Below, piece by piece: positions 52,776 through 61,747 of a DNA stretch of 64,000 nt (its first letter is position 1; each line of letters begins with the position of its first letter). The stretch lies in assembly GCF_031178445.1 (NCBI RefSeq), contig NZ_JAPSIY010000005.1, positions 124,001-188,000 on the forward strand. Reading direction: 5' to 3'. Source of the DNA: Microbacterium sp. (GTDB taxonomy: Bacteria > Actinomycetota > Actinomycetes > Actinomycetales > Microbacteriaceae). The position numbers and the translations under genes are program-made. A model generated the notes under the pieces. It did not search any database. It saw only the letters and a program-made list of their open reading frames with translations, and was not told the origin of the DNA.

Positions 52776-54214
52776 GCGGATGCTCCCTTCAGGTACGCGG
52801 TCAGGCCATGCCGTCCGCCCTCTCGGCCGTAGCCGGACTCCTTGTAGCCGCCGAACGGGCTCGACGGGTCGAAACGGTTGAAGGTGTTCGCCCACACCAC
52901 TCCCGCACGGAGCCTGTCGGCCACGGCGAGGATGCGTGAGCCCTTGTCGCTCCAGATGCCGGCCGACAGCCCGTACGGGGTGTTGTTCGCCTTGGCGATG
53001 GCCTCGGCGGGGGTGCGGAACGTGAGCACCGACAGCACCGGACCGAACACCTCGTCGCGGGCGATGCGATGCGATGCCTCGACGCCGGTGAAGATCGTCG
53101 GCGCGAACCAGAAGCCCTTGTCGGGGATGACGCAGTCGGCGGTCCACCGCTCCGCCCCCTCGGACTCGCCGATGTCGCTCAGTTCCCGTATCCTCGCCAG
53201 CTGCGCCGCCGAGTTGATCGCGCCGATGTCGGTGTTCTTGTCCAGAGGGTCGCCGAGCCGCAGCGTCGAGAGGCGATCCTTGAGCCTGTCGATGACCTCG
53301 TCATGGATCGACTCCTGCACCAGCAGACGGCTGCCGGCGCAGCACACGTGCCCCTGGTTGAAGAAGATGCCGTTCACGATTCCCTCTACGGCCTGGTCGA
53401 TGGGGGCGTCGTCGAACACGATGTTCGCGGCCTTGCCGCCGAGCTCGAGGGTGACGCGCTTGTCGGTGCCCGCGATCGCCCGTGCGATGTCACGGCCGAC
53501 CCCCGTCGACCCGGTGAAGGCGACCTTGTCGACATCAGGGTGCCGTACCAGCGTCGCACCGGTCGCACCGGCGCCGGTGACGATGTTCACCACGCCGGCG
53601 GGCAGGTCGGCCTGCTGCAGGATCTCGGCGAAGATGAGCGCCGTCAGCGGCGTCGTCTCCGCCGGCTTCAGCACCACGGTGTTGCCCGCCGCGAGGGCGG
53701 GGGCGATCTTCCACGCCAGCATGAGCAGCGGGAAGTTCCACGGGATGATCTGACCGGCGACCCCGAGGGAGCGCGGGTCGGCGCCGAGGCCGGCGTGGTC
53801 GAGTTTGTCGGCCCACCCGGCGTAGTAGAAGAACCAGGCCGCGACGAGCGGCACGTCGACGTCTCGGCTCTCCTTGATCGGCTTGCCGTTGTCGAGGCTC
53901 TCGGCCACCGCGAGCTCTCGCGCGCGCTCCTGCACGAGGCGGGCGATGCGGAACAGGTACTTGCCGCGATCGCGGCCGCTCATCCTGGACCACACCTTGT
54001 CATAGGCGCGGCGCGCGGCGGCGACGGCGCGATCGATGTCGTCATCGGATGCCGAGGCGACCTCGGCGATGCGGCTCTCGTCGGCGGGAGAGATCGTGTG
54101 GAAGCTCGATCCGCCGCCGTCGACGAACTCGCCGTCGATGAACAGGCCGTAGGCGTCCTTCAGCTTCAGGATCGCCTTGGACTCCGGGGCGGGAGCGTAT
54201 TCCAGGAATGACAT
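52772..54214 (-). CDS. Aldehyde dehydrogenase family protein
   Basis: A 480-residue NAD(P)-dependent dehydrogenase. All catalytic elements are present: P-W-N-F-P, K-P-A-E-T-T-P, F-T-G-S-T-G-V-G, E-L-G-G-K (general base) and Q-G-H-V-C-C-A-G-S-R with the nucleophile cysteine. The C-terminal blocks E-V-F-G-P-V-L-S-V and P-F-G-G-Y-K-E-S-G-Y-G-R-E-G are typical. Its place after deoC suggests oxidation of acetaldehyde released from deoxyribose-5-phosphate. It starts 10 nt after the deoC stop. Confidence 0.94.
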   Translation of the reverse strand: MSFLEYAPAPESKAILKLKDAYGLFIDGEFVDGGGSSFHTISPADESRIAEVASASDDDIDRAVAAARRAYDKVWSRMSGRDRGKYLFRIARLVQERARELAVAESLDNGKPIKESRDVDVPLVAAWFFYYAGWADKLDHAGLGADPRSLGVAGQIIPWNFPLLMLAWKIAPALAAGNTVVLKPAETTPLTALIFAEILQQADLPAGVVNIVTGAGATGATLVRHPDVDKVAFTGSTGVGRDIARAIAGTDKRVTLELGGKAANIVFDDAPIDQAVEGIVNGIFFNQGHVCCAGSRLLVQESIHDEVIDRLKDRLSTLRLGDPLDKNTDIGAINSAAQLARIRELSDIGESEGAERWTADCVIPDKGFWFAPTIFTGVEASHRIARDEVFGPVLSVLTFRTPAEAIAKANNTPYGLSAGIWSDKGSRILAVADRLRAGVVWANTFNRFDPSSPFGGYKESGYGREGGRHGLTAYLKGASA

Positions 54215-54224
54215 ATGAGGCTCC

Positions 54225-55226
54225 TCAGTCGATCGTGACGTAGTCGGGGCCGGAGTAGTGTCCGGAGATGAGCTTCTGGCGCTGCAGCAGCACGTCGTTG
54301 AGCAGGCTCGATGCGCCGAAGCGGAACAGGTGCGGCTGCAGCCATTCCTCGCCGGCGGTCTCGGCGACCGTCACGAGGTACTTGATCGCATCCTTGGAGG
54401 AACGGATGCCGCCGGCCGGCTTGACGCCGATCTTCTCACCCGTGGCACGGTGCCAGTCGCGCACCGTCTCCAGCATGAGCAGCGTCGTCGGGAGCGTGGC
54501 GGCCGGCTGAACCTTGCCCGTGGAGGTCTTGATGAAGTCCCCGCCCGCGAGAATCGAGAGCCACGACGCGCGCTTGATGTTGTCGTACGTGTTCAACTCG
54601 CCCGTCTCCATGATGACCTTGAGCGATGCATACGTGCCGTCCTCGCGGCGGCACGCCTCCTTCACACGGGCGATCTGGTCGAACACCAGCCCGTAGCGTC
54701 CTTCGAGGAAGGCGCCACGGTCGATCACCATGTCGATCTCGTCCGCACCGGCAGCGACCGCTTCAGCGGTGTCTGCCAGCTTGACCTCGATCGACGCGCG
54801 GCCGGACGGGAATGCGGTCGCGACGGCGGCGACGGCGATACGACCGTCGTCAGGGTCGCCGTGCACGTCGCCGAGCGCCGCCACCGCGTGCCCGACCATG
54901 TCGCCGTATACGCAGACTGCCGCCACGAGAGGCGTGCCGGGGTCGGCGGCGTCCGGATTCTTCGCCTTGGCGACGAGCGATCGCACCTTGCCTGCCGTAT
55001 CGGCGCCCTCGAGAGTCGTGAGGTCGATCAGCGAGATGATCTTGTCGAGAGCCCACGCCTTGGATGTCGTCTTGATCGAGCGGGTGCCGAGGCCGGCAGC
55101 CCGCTGCTCGAGACCCACCGCGTCCACGCCGGGCAGGCCGTGCAGGAACCGGCGCAGAGTCGCGTCGTCGGGTTCACCGCCCAGCACATCGACGGCATTG
55201 CGCCGGACGATTTCTGTGGTCGTCAC
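54225..55226 (-). CDS. deoC: Deoxyribose-phosphate aldolase (long, eukaryote-like form)
   Basis: A 333-residue class I aldolase that cleaves 2-deoxyribose-5-phosphate to glyceraldehyde-3-phosphate and acetaldehyde. The Schiff-base lysine lies in G-G-D-F-I-K-T-S-T-G-K, and V-K-P-A-G-G-I-R provides the second active-site lysine. The N-terminal ~80 residues are extra compared with the 220-260-residue bacterial enzymes, as in animal DERA. GTG 55226 overlaps the SorC stop (GTGA). Part of a SorC-deoC-ALDH-ALDH operon for deoxyribonucleoside breakdown. Confidence 0.94.
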   Translation of the reverse strand: MTTTEIVRRNAVDVLGGEPDDATLRRFLHGLPGVDAVGLEQRAAGLGTRSIKTTSKAWALDKIISLIDLTTLEGADTAGKVRSLVAKAKNPDAADPGTPLVAAVCVYGDMVGHAVAALGDVHGDPDDGRIAVAAVATAFPSGRASIEVKLADTAEAVAAGADEIDMVIDRGAFLEGRYGLVFDQIARVKEACRREDGTYASLKVIMETGELNTYDNIKRASWLSILAGGDFIKTSTGKVQPAATLPTTLLMLETVRDWHRATGEKIGVKPAGGIRSSKDAIKYLVTVAETAGEEWLQPHLFRFGASSLLNDVLLQRQKLISGHYSGPDYVTID

Positions 55227-56158
55227 ATGTCCTCCAAGAGTGCTTGTGCTGTGGATTCGTCCGTCACCACGACGCTGCACAGCCCGTTGCTCACGACTGT
55301 ACGCGCGATGTCGTGCTTGAGGGCGCCGGCGGTGACGAAGATGGATCTGGGCGCTGAGCGCAGCTGTTCGAGCGCCACGCCGACGGTGCGCGCGTCGAGC
55401 TCGGGATCGACGATGTTGCCGTCGGCGTCGATGTACCGGCCGAGCACATCGCCGACGGCACCGCGGCGGGCGAGCTCGGCGATGTCGTCGACGGTCAGGT
55501 AGCCGTTCTCGACATGCGCGGAGGCAGGATCGCACGGTCCTGCGGTGAACAGGAAGGTGCTGGCGTGCGCCGCCTGATCGAGGATACCCGCGACGGTGCG
55601 ATCGGACTCGATCGCCTGCTTGGTCTCCACGCGCTCGAGAATCGCGGGGCTGGGCAGCAGCACCGCCTGACCTGCGCCGCGATGGGCGATCGTCGCCGCG
55701 ACGGATGCCGCGCCGCCGGAGCGGCGGTTCAGGCTCACTCCTCCGTTGGCCTGCACGACGGTGACGCCGCGCGCCCAGCCGTCGGGCAGCGCGTCGGCGA
55801 TGGCGGTCAGGGTGCGGCCCCAACTGACCGCGAGCACCCGGGGAACGGGCCGCAGTGTGGTGAGCAGATCGGCCGCGGCACGCGCGACGCGATCGAGCAC
55901 GGCATCCTGCTCATCGGGCGCGGGCACCACGATGGCGTCTTTGAGGGCGAAACGCTCCACGAGCGAGCGCTCGAGGCCGAGCCGGCGGGCGCGGGGATGC
56001 ACGATCTCGATCCGCACGATCCCACGCTCGCGCGCCTGCACGAGCAGCCGGCCGACCTTCCACCGGGAGATGCCGAGGATCGCTCCGATCTCGTCCTGCG
56101 TCCTGTTCTCGTCGTACGAGAGTTCAGCGACCCTGACCATCAGCAATTCGTCGTCCAC
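55223..56158 (-). CDS. SorC/DeoR-type sugar-binding transcriptional regulator
   Basis: A 311-residue regulator. The N-terminal HTH reads R-T-Q-D-E-I-G-A-I-L-G-I-S-R-W-K-V-G-R-L-L in pieces, and the rest is the SorC sugar-phosphate-binding domain (S-W-G-R-T-L, G-D-V-L-G-R-Y-I-D-A-D-G). GTG 56158 is preferred over the ATG at 56179 because AAGGAGG lies 6 nt before it; the longer frame simply encodes the ribosome binding site. As in B. subtilis DeoR, deoxyribose-5-phosphate is the likely inducer. It heads and probably represses its own operon. Confidence 0.9.
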   Translation of the reverse strand: MDDELLMVRVAELSYDENRTQDEIGAILGISRWKVGRLLVQARERGIVRIEIVHPRARRLGLERSLVERFALKDAIVVPAPDEQDAVLDRVARAAADLLTTLRPVPRVLAVSWGRTLTAIADALPDGWARGVTVVQANGGVSLNRRSGGAASVAATIAHRGAGQAVLLPSPAILERVETKQAIESDRTVAGILDQAAHASTFLFTAGPCDPASAHVENGYLTVDDIAELARRGAVGDVLGRYIDADGNIVDPELDARTVGVALEQLRSAPRSIFVTAGALKHDIARTVVSNGLCSVVVTDESTAQALLEDM

Positions 56159-56385
56159 GGCATCCTCCTTCCTCCGCATCCAGCCTACGAGTCGGCCGAC
56201 GCACGCGCACCTGTCTGCTCAGATGAGCAGCGCGCCCTGCCTGCATGCGCATCTGCAGGCCGCATCCGGCCCCCTCGCACCGCTCGCGCCGTTCGGCTCG
56301 CGCGGAGCTGGACGGTTGCCGCGGAGGACGCGACGAGAACGTCTGCCCCACGTGCAGGAGAGTCGACGTGTCCCGCCGACACGAC

Positions 56386-56416
56386 AAGAGCGGCCCGAGT
56401 GTCCCGGGCCGCTCTT
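56386..56416 (-). terminator. Hairpin after clpP2
   Basis: A 12-bp stem (AAGAGCGGCCCG with its complement) and 7-nt loop, 15 nt after the clpP2 stop. No U tract. The rest of 56159-56430 carries the SorC promoter region, with TAGGCT near 56190 on the minus strand as a -10 candidate, and no gene. Confidence 0.65.
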
Positions 56417-56430
56417 CGTCTCTGATCGAT

Positions 56431-57072
56431 TCAGACGCGCTTGCGAGAGGTGAGCACCTGGTCGACGATGCCGTACTCCTTGGCTTCGTCGGCCGAGAGG
56501 ATCTTGTCGCGGTCGATGTCCTTGTTGATCTGCTCGACGGGCTTGCCCGTGTGACGAGCCATGGTCTCCTCGAGCCAGGTGCGCATGCGCAGGATCTCCG
56601 CCGCCTGGATCTCGATGTCGGAGGCCTGACCGTGACCGGCCTCACCCATCGCCGGCTGGTGCATGAGCACGCGGGCGTTGGGCAGTGCGAGGCGCTTGCC
56701 CGGCGCGCCGGCGGCGAGCAGGACGGATGCCGCCGAGGCGGCCTGACCGAGCACGACGGTCTGGATCTGCGGCGCCACGTACTGCATGGTGTCGTAGATC
56801 GCGGTCATCGCGGTGAACGAGCCACCGGGCGAGTTGATGTACATGGTGATGTCGCGCTCGGAGTCCTGGCTCTCGAGCACGAGCAGCTGCGCCATGACGT
56901 CGTCTGCCGAGGCGTCGTCGACCTGCACGCCGAGGAAGATCACGCGGTCTTCGAACAGCTTGTTGTACGGGTCCTGGCGCTTGAAGCCGTAAGCGGTGCG
57001 CTCCTCGAACTGCGGGAGGATGTAGCGGCTCGAGGGCAGATCGCCGGCGGAGCGGAACGTGGGTGTGTACAT
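56431..57072 (-). CDS. clpP2: ATP-dependent Clp protease proteolytic subunit ClpP2
   Basis: A 213-residue serine protease subunit. The catalytic serine is in G-Q-A-A-S-A-A-S-V, histidine in V-L-M-H-Q-P, and aspartate in [19 protein letters not shown] is a typical block. It is the second clpP of a tandem pair, as in other Actinobacteria where ClpP1 and ClpP2 form a mixed tetradecamer and ClpX docks on ClpP2. The ATG at 57072 follows clpP1 after 16 nt. Confidence 0.96.
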   Translation of the reverse strand: MYTPTFRSAGDLPSSRYILPQFEERTAYGFKRQDPYNKLFEDRVIFLGVQVDDASADDVMAQLLVLESQDSERDITMYINSPGGSFTAMTAIYDTMQYVAPQIQTVVLGQAASAASVLLAAGAPGKRLALPNARVLMHQPAMGEAGHGQASDIEIQAAEILRMRTWLEETMARHTGKPVEQINKDIDRDKILSADEAKEYGIVDQVLTSRKRV

Positions 57073-57088
57073 GTGGTTCTGTCCTGCC

Positions 57089-57679
57089 TTACTTGTCCGC
57101 ACCGGTGCCACCGCCGCCGTGCACGTCGCTGGCGTGCTCGCGGATGTGGTCGACGAATCCGTACTCGAGCGCCTCGTCGGCGGTGAACCAGCGGTCGCGG
57201 TCACCGTCGGCGTTGATCTGCTCGACGCTCTTGCCGGTCTGCGCCGCCGTGATCTCGGCGAGACGCTTCTTCATCGACAGGATCAGCTGGGCCTGCGTCT
57301 GGATGTCGCTGGCCGTGCCGCCGAATCCGCCGTGCGGCTGGTGCAGCAGAACCCGGGCGTTCGGCGTGATGTAGCGCTTGCCCTTGGTGCCGCTGGTCAG
57401 CAGCAGCTGACCCATCGACGCGGCCATGCCGATGCCGACCGTGACGATGTCGTTCGGGACGAACTGCATGGTGTCGTATATGGCCATGCCTGCGGTGATC
57501 GATCCGCCGGGTGAGTTGATGTAGAGGTAGATGTCCTTCTCGGGATCCTCGGCGGCGAGAAGGAGGATCTTCGCGCAGATCTCATTCGCGTTCTCATCGC
57601 GCACCTCAGAGCCCAGCCAGATGATGCGATCCTTCAGCAGTCTGTCGAAGACGCTCGTCGCGACCAGGGGTTCAGCCAT
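57089..57679 (-). CDS. clpP1: ATP-dependent Clp protease proteolytic subunit ClpP1
   Basis: A 196-residue serine protease subunit. Catalytic serine in G-M-A-A-S-M-G-Q, histidine in V-L-L-H-Q-P-H-G-G, aspartate in D-G-D-R-D-R-W-F. The [11 protein letters not shown] block is present. The C-terminus is Gly/Asp/His-rich. It is the upstream member of the pair, following trigger factor and a TPR gene. It needs ClpP2 for activity in characterised Actinobacteria. Confidence 0.96.
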   Translation of the reverse strand: MAEPLVATSVFDRLLKDRIIWLGSEVRDENANEICAKILLLAAEDPEKDIYLYINSPGGSITAGMAIYDTMQFVPNDIVTVGIGMAASMGQLLLTSGTKGKRYITPNARVLLHQPHGGFGGTASDIQTQAQLILSMKKRLAEITAAQTGKSVEQINADGDRDRWFTADEALEYGFVDHIREHASDVHGGGGTGADK

Positions 57680-57714
57680 GTCAGCTCCTGTTTCCGTGTT
57701 TCGGTGATTCGAAT

Positions 57715-58233
57715 CTACCGGCGGGCGACAGCGCCATCTCCCGTGTTCGCCGTCGGCATATCAGCCCGCCGGCCCAGCTCTCCCGCATATGCGCCCACGG
57801 ACCTGCCGTAGCGCGGCAGATGAGGCGCGAGCGCCTCCAGCGCGACGGCCGTCGCCGCGATCGGATCGCCTGCGGACGCGAGCGACAGCGCGTAGAAGGC
57901 GGATGCTGCGTCGCGCAGCGGTCCCCCGCGCTCACGTTCGATCCGCAGCAGTTCGAGGCTCTCGACGACACGACCCAGATTGCGCAGCGTGCTCGCCAGC
58001 TGGATCGTCGCCTGCGCGCGCAGATCATCGGGAAGACCGAGCTCGAGCGCACGCCGGTACAGCGGCTCGGCCTCTGCCTCGAGGCCCGCGGCGTCGCGTG
58101 CCCCCGCCTGCTCGAAGGCGGCGCGCGCCGCGTCGCCGCACGTCTGGGCGATCGCGTCGATGCGCGAGATCCGCTCCTCATCCCCCAGGGATGCGTCATC
58201 CCAGACCGCCCCGAAGCGATCGTTCCCGTCCAT
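57715..58233 (-). CDS. Tetratricopeptide-like repeat protein
   Basis: A 172-residue helical protein with at least three TPR-like pairs: [20 protein letters not shown] in pieces, then [14 protein letters not shown], and [14 protein letters not shown]. The ATG at 58233 has GAGGAGA upstream. It lies between trigger factor and clpP1, but a hairpin (58253-58287) separates it from tig. It may be a small adaptor; partner unknown. Confidence 0.75.
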   Translation of the reverse strand: MDGNDRFGAVWDDASLGDEERISRIDAIAQTCGDAARAAFEQAGARDAAGLEAEAEPLYRRALELGLPDDLRAQATIQLASTLRNLGRVVESLELLRIERERGGPLRDAASAFYALSLASAGDPIAATAVALEALAPHLPRYGRSVGAYAGELGRRADMPTANTGDGAVARR

Positions 58234-58252
58234 GCGTCTCCTCAGCAGACGA

Positions 58253-58287
58253 AGAAGGGCGGATGCTGCGTCAGCATCCGCCCTTCT
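58253..58287 (-). terminator. Hairpin terminator of tig
   Basis: A 16-bp perfect stem (AGAAGGGCGGATGCTG with its complement) and 3-nt loop, 14 nt after the tig stop. No U tract. Confidence 0.75.
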
Positions 58288-58300
58288 CAGCGATCGTGGA

Positions 58301-59782
58301 TCACTCGGCCTTCTCGGCGTCGTCCTTCTTCGCGGCGGCCTTCTTCGCCGGAGCCTTCTTCGCGGCCGGCTTCTTCTCGGTCTCCGCGTCGCCCTCGGCG
58401 TCGGCGTCCTTCTTGGCCGGAGCCTTCTTCGCGGCGGCCTTCTTGGCAGCCGGCTTCTTGGCGGGCTTGTCCTCGGCGCCGGCCTCGGTCTCCTCACCCT
58501 CGTCAACGTCGCCGATGAACTCCGACAGGTCGACGTCCTTGCCGTTGCTGTCGACGACCTTGACCTTGCCGAGCACCGACGCGAGCGCCTTGTTGCGGGC
58601 GACCTCACCGACCAGTGCCTGCAGCTGGCCCGCACCCTGCAGAGCCTCGACGAACTCCTGCGGAGCCATGCCGTACTGCGCGGCGGACTGGATCAGGTAC
58701 TGGCTGAGCTCCTCCTGCGAAACCTGCACGTTCGCGCCCTCGGCGATCGTGTCGAGCAGCACCTGCGTGCGGAACTGCTTCTCACTCGCCTCGGCGACCT
58801 CGGCACGGTGCTCGTCATCCTCGAGGCGGTTCTCGGACTCGAGGTGGTTGTGCACCTCGTCCTCGATGAGCTGAGCCGGAACCGGGATCTCGACCTTCTC
58901 GAGCAGCGTCTCGATGAGCTGGTCGCGGGCCGAAGCGCCCTGGGTGAACACGCCCTGCTGGCCCACGCGCTCGGCGAGGCTCGCCCGCAGCTCGGCCACG
59001 GTGTCGAACTCGGAGGCCATCTGCGCGAAGTCGTCGTCGGCTTCGGGGAGCTCGCGCTCCTTGACAGCCTTGACGGTGACCGAGACCTCGGCCTCCTCGC
59101 CTGCGTGGTCGCCGCCCACGAGCGTGGAACGGAAGGTGGTCTCCTCACCTGCGGTGAGCGAGTCGATGGCCTCGTCGATGCCCTCGAGGAGCTCACCCGA
59201 GCCGACCTCGTAAGACACGCCTTCGGCGCGGTCGATCTCGTTGCCCTCGATGGTGGCGACGAGGTCGAGCTCGACGAAGTCGCCCTTGGCAGCCGGGCGG
59301 TCGACCGGGATGAGGGTGCCGAAGCGCGCACGGAGGTTGTCGAGCTCGGCGTCGATGGCGGCATCATCGGCCTCGACGGCGTCCACCGTGATCGTGATGT
59401 CGTCGAAGGAGGGCAGCTCGATCTCAGGGCGCACGTCGACCTCGATGTCGACGAGCAGATCACCCGAGAAGTCCTTCTCGTTCGGCCACTGCGTGATGTC
59501 CGCTGCGGGGCGCCCGACCATGCGGATGCCGTGCTCTGCAGCAGCCTCACGGAAGAAGCCGTCGAGTCCCTCGTTCACGGCGTGCTCGATGACTGCACCG
59601 CGGCCGATGCGCTGATCGATGATCGGCGCGGGGACCTTGCCCTTGCGGAAGCCGGGGATCTGCACGTCCTGAGCGATGTGCTCGTACGCGTGCTTGATGC
59701 TGGGCTTGAGGTCCTCGGGGGTGACCGTGATGCTGAGCCTCACCCGGGTCGGGGACAGCTTCTCGACGGTGCTGTTGGCCAT
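58301..59782 (-). CDS. tig: Trigger factor with Lys/Ala-rich C-terminal tail
   Basis: A 493-residue ribosome-bound chaperone and prolyl isomerase. The N-terminal ribosome-binding domain ends in P-G-F-R-K-G-K-V-P. The PPIase part carries [11 protein letters not shown], and the helical chaperone arms follow. Beyond the usual ~430 residues is an extra tail of about 56 residues built of P-A-A-K-K and A-P-A-K-K units separated by an acidic patch, like the tail of histone H1-type proteins. The tail may bind nucleic acid. AAGGAG precedes the ATG. Confidence 0.95.
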   Translation of the reverse strand: MANSTVEKLSPTRVRLSITVTPEDLKPSIKHAYEHIAQDVQIPGFRKGKVPAPIIDQRIGRGAVIEHAVNEGLDGFFREAAAEHGIRMVGRPAADITQWPNEKDFSGDLLVDIEVDVRPEIELPSFDDITITVDAVEADDAAIDAELDNLRARFGTLIPVDRPAAKGDFVELDLVATIEGNEIDRAEGVSYEVGSGELLEGIDEAIDSLTAGEETTFRSTLVGGDHAGEEAEVSVTVKAVKERELPEADDDFAQMASEFDTVAELRASLAERVGQQGVFTQGASARDQLIETLLEKVEIPVPAQLIEDEVHNHLESENRLEDDEHRAEVAEASEKQFRTQVLLDTIAEGANVQVSQEELSQYLIQSAAQYGMAPQEFVEALQGAGQLQALVGEVARNKALASVLGKVKVVDSNGKDVDLSEFIGDVDEGEETEAGAEDKPAKKPAAKKAAAKKAPAKKDADAEGDAETEKKPAAKKAPAKKAAAKKDDAEKAE

Positions 59783-59845
59783 ACTGGTGTGTTCTCCTTG
59801 TGGTTCCCGCGTGTACGACGCGGTCGTGAAGTCTTGTGACCGTGG

Positions 59846-59919
59846 TCGGGGCGACAGGATTTGAACCTGCGACCTCCCGCTCCCAAAGCGGGCGCTCTAC
59901 CAAGCTGAGCTACGCCCCG
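59846..59919 (-). tRNA. tRNA-Pro(TGG)
   Basis: A 74-nt cloverleaf. The anticodon loop TTTGGGA gives TGG. The acceptor CGGGGCG pairs with CGCCCCG, the discriminator is A, and CCA is encoded (59845-59843). TAGACT (59959-59954) is a likely -10 box. Confidence 0.95.
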
Positions 59920-60026
59920 GCTTGAACCCGCGCGCACGGGAACGGCCTCAACGAGTCTAACGGACGGGAGCACCTCCGCCGTCCGCTATGCTTTACAGGG
60001 CGCTCCGATGATCTCGGTGCCATCAC

Positions 60027-60097
60027 GGGGATGTAGCTCAATGGTAGAGCCTCAGTCTTCCAAACTGATTACGCGGGTTCGATTCCCGTCATCCCCT
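60027..60097 (+). tRNA. tRNA-Gly(TCC)
   Basis: A 71-nt cloverleaf. The anticodon loop CTTCCAA gives TCC. The acceptor GGGGATG pairs with CATCCCC, the discriminator is T as in other glycine tRNAs, and CCA is not encoded. TATGCT (59987-59992) is a likely -10 box; the promoter region is shared head-to-head with tRNA-Pro. Confidence 0.95.
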
Positions 60098-60105
60098 CTG
60101 ATGAG

Positions 60106-60140
60106 AAGGCCCCCGCCGTCCGGCGGGGGCCTTCATTCAT
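60106..60140 (+). terminator. Intrinsic terminator of tRNA-Gly
   Basis: AAGGCCCCCGCCG pairs with CGGCGGGGGCCTT, followed by CATTCATT. The strong GC stem starts 9 nt after the tRNA. Confidence 0.85.
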
Positions 60141-60203
60141 TCCGGCAGGCGCGACAGCGTCCGCAACGCGCGTCGCGGCGCCGCCCGCCGGGGTCGGACG
60201 CGA

Positions 60204-60236
60204 AGAGGCCGCCGTGTCATCGACACGGCGGCCTCT
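60204..60236 (-). terminator. Hairpin terminator of the gap-rbpA region
   Basis: A 15-bp perfect stem (AGAGGCCGCCGTGTC with its complement) and 3-nt loop, about 18 nt after the rbpA stop. No U tract. Confidence 0.75.
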
Positions 60237-60253
60237 CGTCTTCGGGCTCGTCC

Positions 60254-60610
60254 TCAGCTCTGGCCGCGACGCTCCCGCAGCTGCGTGAGCGCGTCCTCGA
60301 GGAGCTGTTCGGCCTCCTGGTCGGTGCGGCGCTCCTTCACATACGCCAGGTGAGTCTTGTAGGGCTCGGCCTTGGCCAGCTCCGGCGGGTTCTGCCTGTC
60401 ACGTCCAGCCGGAAGCCCGCTGTGCGGGTGATCGATGATCTCGGGGATCTCCTCGTCGGGCAGCCCGGCGGCGAAGTACCGAACGGTTTCGTTGCCCAGC
60501 CCGTCCCAGTAGGAGACGGCGATGCGGTCGGCGTGATAGCCGTGGTCCTGCTCGCCCATGGGGCCCGATCCGACACGAGTGCCTCGGATCGCGTTTCCAC
60601 CGGTTGCCAT
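60254..60610 (-). CDS. rbpA: RNA polymerase-binding protein RbpA
   Basis: A 118-residue actinobacterial factor that stabilises the housekeeping sigma factor on RNA polymerase and promotes open-complex formation. Recognisable parts are the N-terminal M-A-T-G-G-N-A-I-R-G-T-R-V-G tail, the central R-I-A-V-S-Y-W-D-G-L-G-N-E-T-V-R-Y-F core, and the C-terminal K-T-H-L-A-Y-V-K-E-R-R-T-D-Q-E-A-E-Q-L-L sigma-interaction helix. It has no cysteines, so it lacks the zinc site of some homologues. The ATG at 60610 overlaps the secG stop by 1 nt (TGATG). Confidence 0.9.
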   Translation of the reverse strand: MATGGNAIRGTRVGSGPMGEQDHGYHADRIAVSYWDGLGNETVRYFAAGLPDEEIPEIIDHPHSGLPAGRDRQNPPELAKAEPYKTHLAYVKERRTDQEAEQLLEDALTQLRERRGQS

Positions 60611-60858
60611 CAGATCACCTGAACCTTCGTGATGAGACCGAGCGCGACGATCGACACGAACCACACCAGTGCGAGCACCACGGTGAACCTGTTGAGGTTG
60701 CGCTCAGCGAGCCCGGAGGACCCCACGGCCGCGGACATGCCGCCGCCGAACATGTCGGAAAGGCCGCCACCGCGGCCCTTATGGAGAAGGATGAGGAGCG
60801 TCAGCAGCACGCTGCTGATACCCAGCAGCACCTGCAGCACGAACTCGAGAACCTGCAC
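60610..60858 (-). CDS. secG: Preprotein translocase subunit SecG
   Basis: An 82-residue inner-membrane protein with two transmembrane helices, at the N-terminus (V-L-L-G-I-S-S-V-L-L-T-L-L-I-L-L) and the C-terminus. The loop H-K-G-R-G-G-G-L-S-D-M-F-G-G-G is the SecG signature. It supports SecYEG export. It follows tpiA after 82 bp, matching the conserved gap-pgk-tpi-secG order of Actinobacteria. Confidence 0.94.
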   Translation of the reverse strand: MQVLEFVLQVLLGISSVLLTLLILLHKGRGGGLSDMFGGGMSAAVGSSGLAERNLNRFTVVLALVWFVSIVALGLITKVQVI

Positions 60859-60940
60859 GAGAAGAAGCCTTTCGCCAGGGCCGCGAACGACCCGCCTAGC
60901 TGTCGATTATAGGACGAGGCGCATGCGCGCCCCGTCCGAC

Positions 60941-61747
60941 TCACACGCCGACGTGCTTCTCGAAGCGAACGATCGCCGCGAACTCGTCGACGACGAGGCT
61001 CGCGCCGCCCACGAGGGCGCCGTCCACATCAGGCTCGCGCATGAAGCTCGCGATGTTGCCCGACTTCACTGAACCGCCGTACAGCACGCGGGTGCGCGCC
61101 GCCGCATCGTCGTCCAGAGCCGATGCGATGACCTTGCGCAACGCGGCGCAGACGTCCTGCGCCTGTGCCGGCGTGGCAGCCTGGCCGGAGCCGATCGCCC
61201 AGACCGGCTCGTAGGCCACGACGATGTCGGCAGAGGCCGGAACACCGTCGAGCGCCTTCTCGAGCTGGCCTGCAGGGACGGCACTGGCACCGAACCTCTC
61301 GAGATCCTCCGCCGTCTCGCCGACGCAGATCACCGGCACGAGCCCGTGCTTGAGCGCAGCCTTCACCTTGGCGTTGACCAGATCGTCGCCCTCCTGATGG
61401 TACTCGCGGCGCTCTGAGTGGCCGATGATGACGTAGCCGACGCCCAGCTTCGACAGGAACGCGCCCGAGACCTCACCCGTGTACGCACCGGAATCATGCG
61501 GCGAGAGGTCCTGCGCGCCGAGGGCGAACGGGATCTTGTCGGCATCGATCAACGTCTGCACCGAGCGGATGTCGGTGAACGGCGGGAAGACCGCCACCTC
61601 GACGGAGTCACCCTCGTGACCGGCGTCCTTCAGAGTCCAGTGCAGCTTCTGCACGGTCGCGACCGCCTGCAGGTGATCGAGGTTCATCTTCCAGTTGCCG
61701 GCGATCAGCGGGGTGCGCCGGTTCGGGGTCGCAGTGTTCACTGCCAT
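60941..61747 (-). CDS. tpiA: Triose-phosphate isomerase
   Basis: A 268-residue glycolytic enzyme interconverting dihydroxyacetone phosphate and glyceraldehyde-3-phosphate. A-G-N-W-K-M-N holds the catalytic lysine, I-I-G-H-S-E-R-R the histidine, and [12 protein letters not shown] the glutamate; L-Y-G-G-S-V is the phosphate loop. The ATG at 61747 overlaps the pgk stop by 10 nt. Confidence 0.97.
   Translation of the reverse strand: MAVNTATPNRRTPLIAGNWKMNLDHLQAVATVQKLHWTLKDAGHEGDSVEVAVFPPFTDIRSVQTLIDADKIPFALGAQDLSPHDSGAYTGEVSGAFLSKLGVGYVIIGHSERREYHQEGDDLVNAKVKAALKHGLVPVICVGETAEDLERFGASAVPAGQLEKALDGVPASADIVVAYEPVWAIGSGQAATPAQAQDVCAALRKVIASALDDDAAARTRVLYGGSVKSGNIASFMREPDVDGALVGGASLVVDEFAAIVRFEKHVGV

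Noticed and set aside
49662..52832. A 1056-codon open frame on the plus strand
   Set aside because: It is antisense to peptidase E, clpX and the ALDH gene, all with clear family motifs. High GC content opens the opposite frame; the translation is Arg/His-rich and has no domain.
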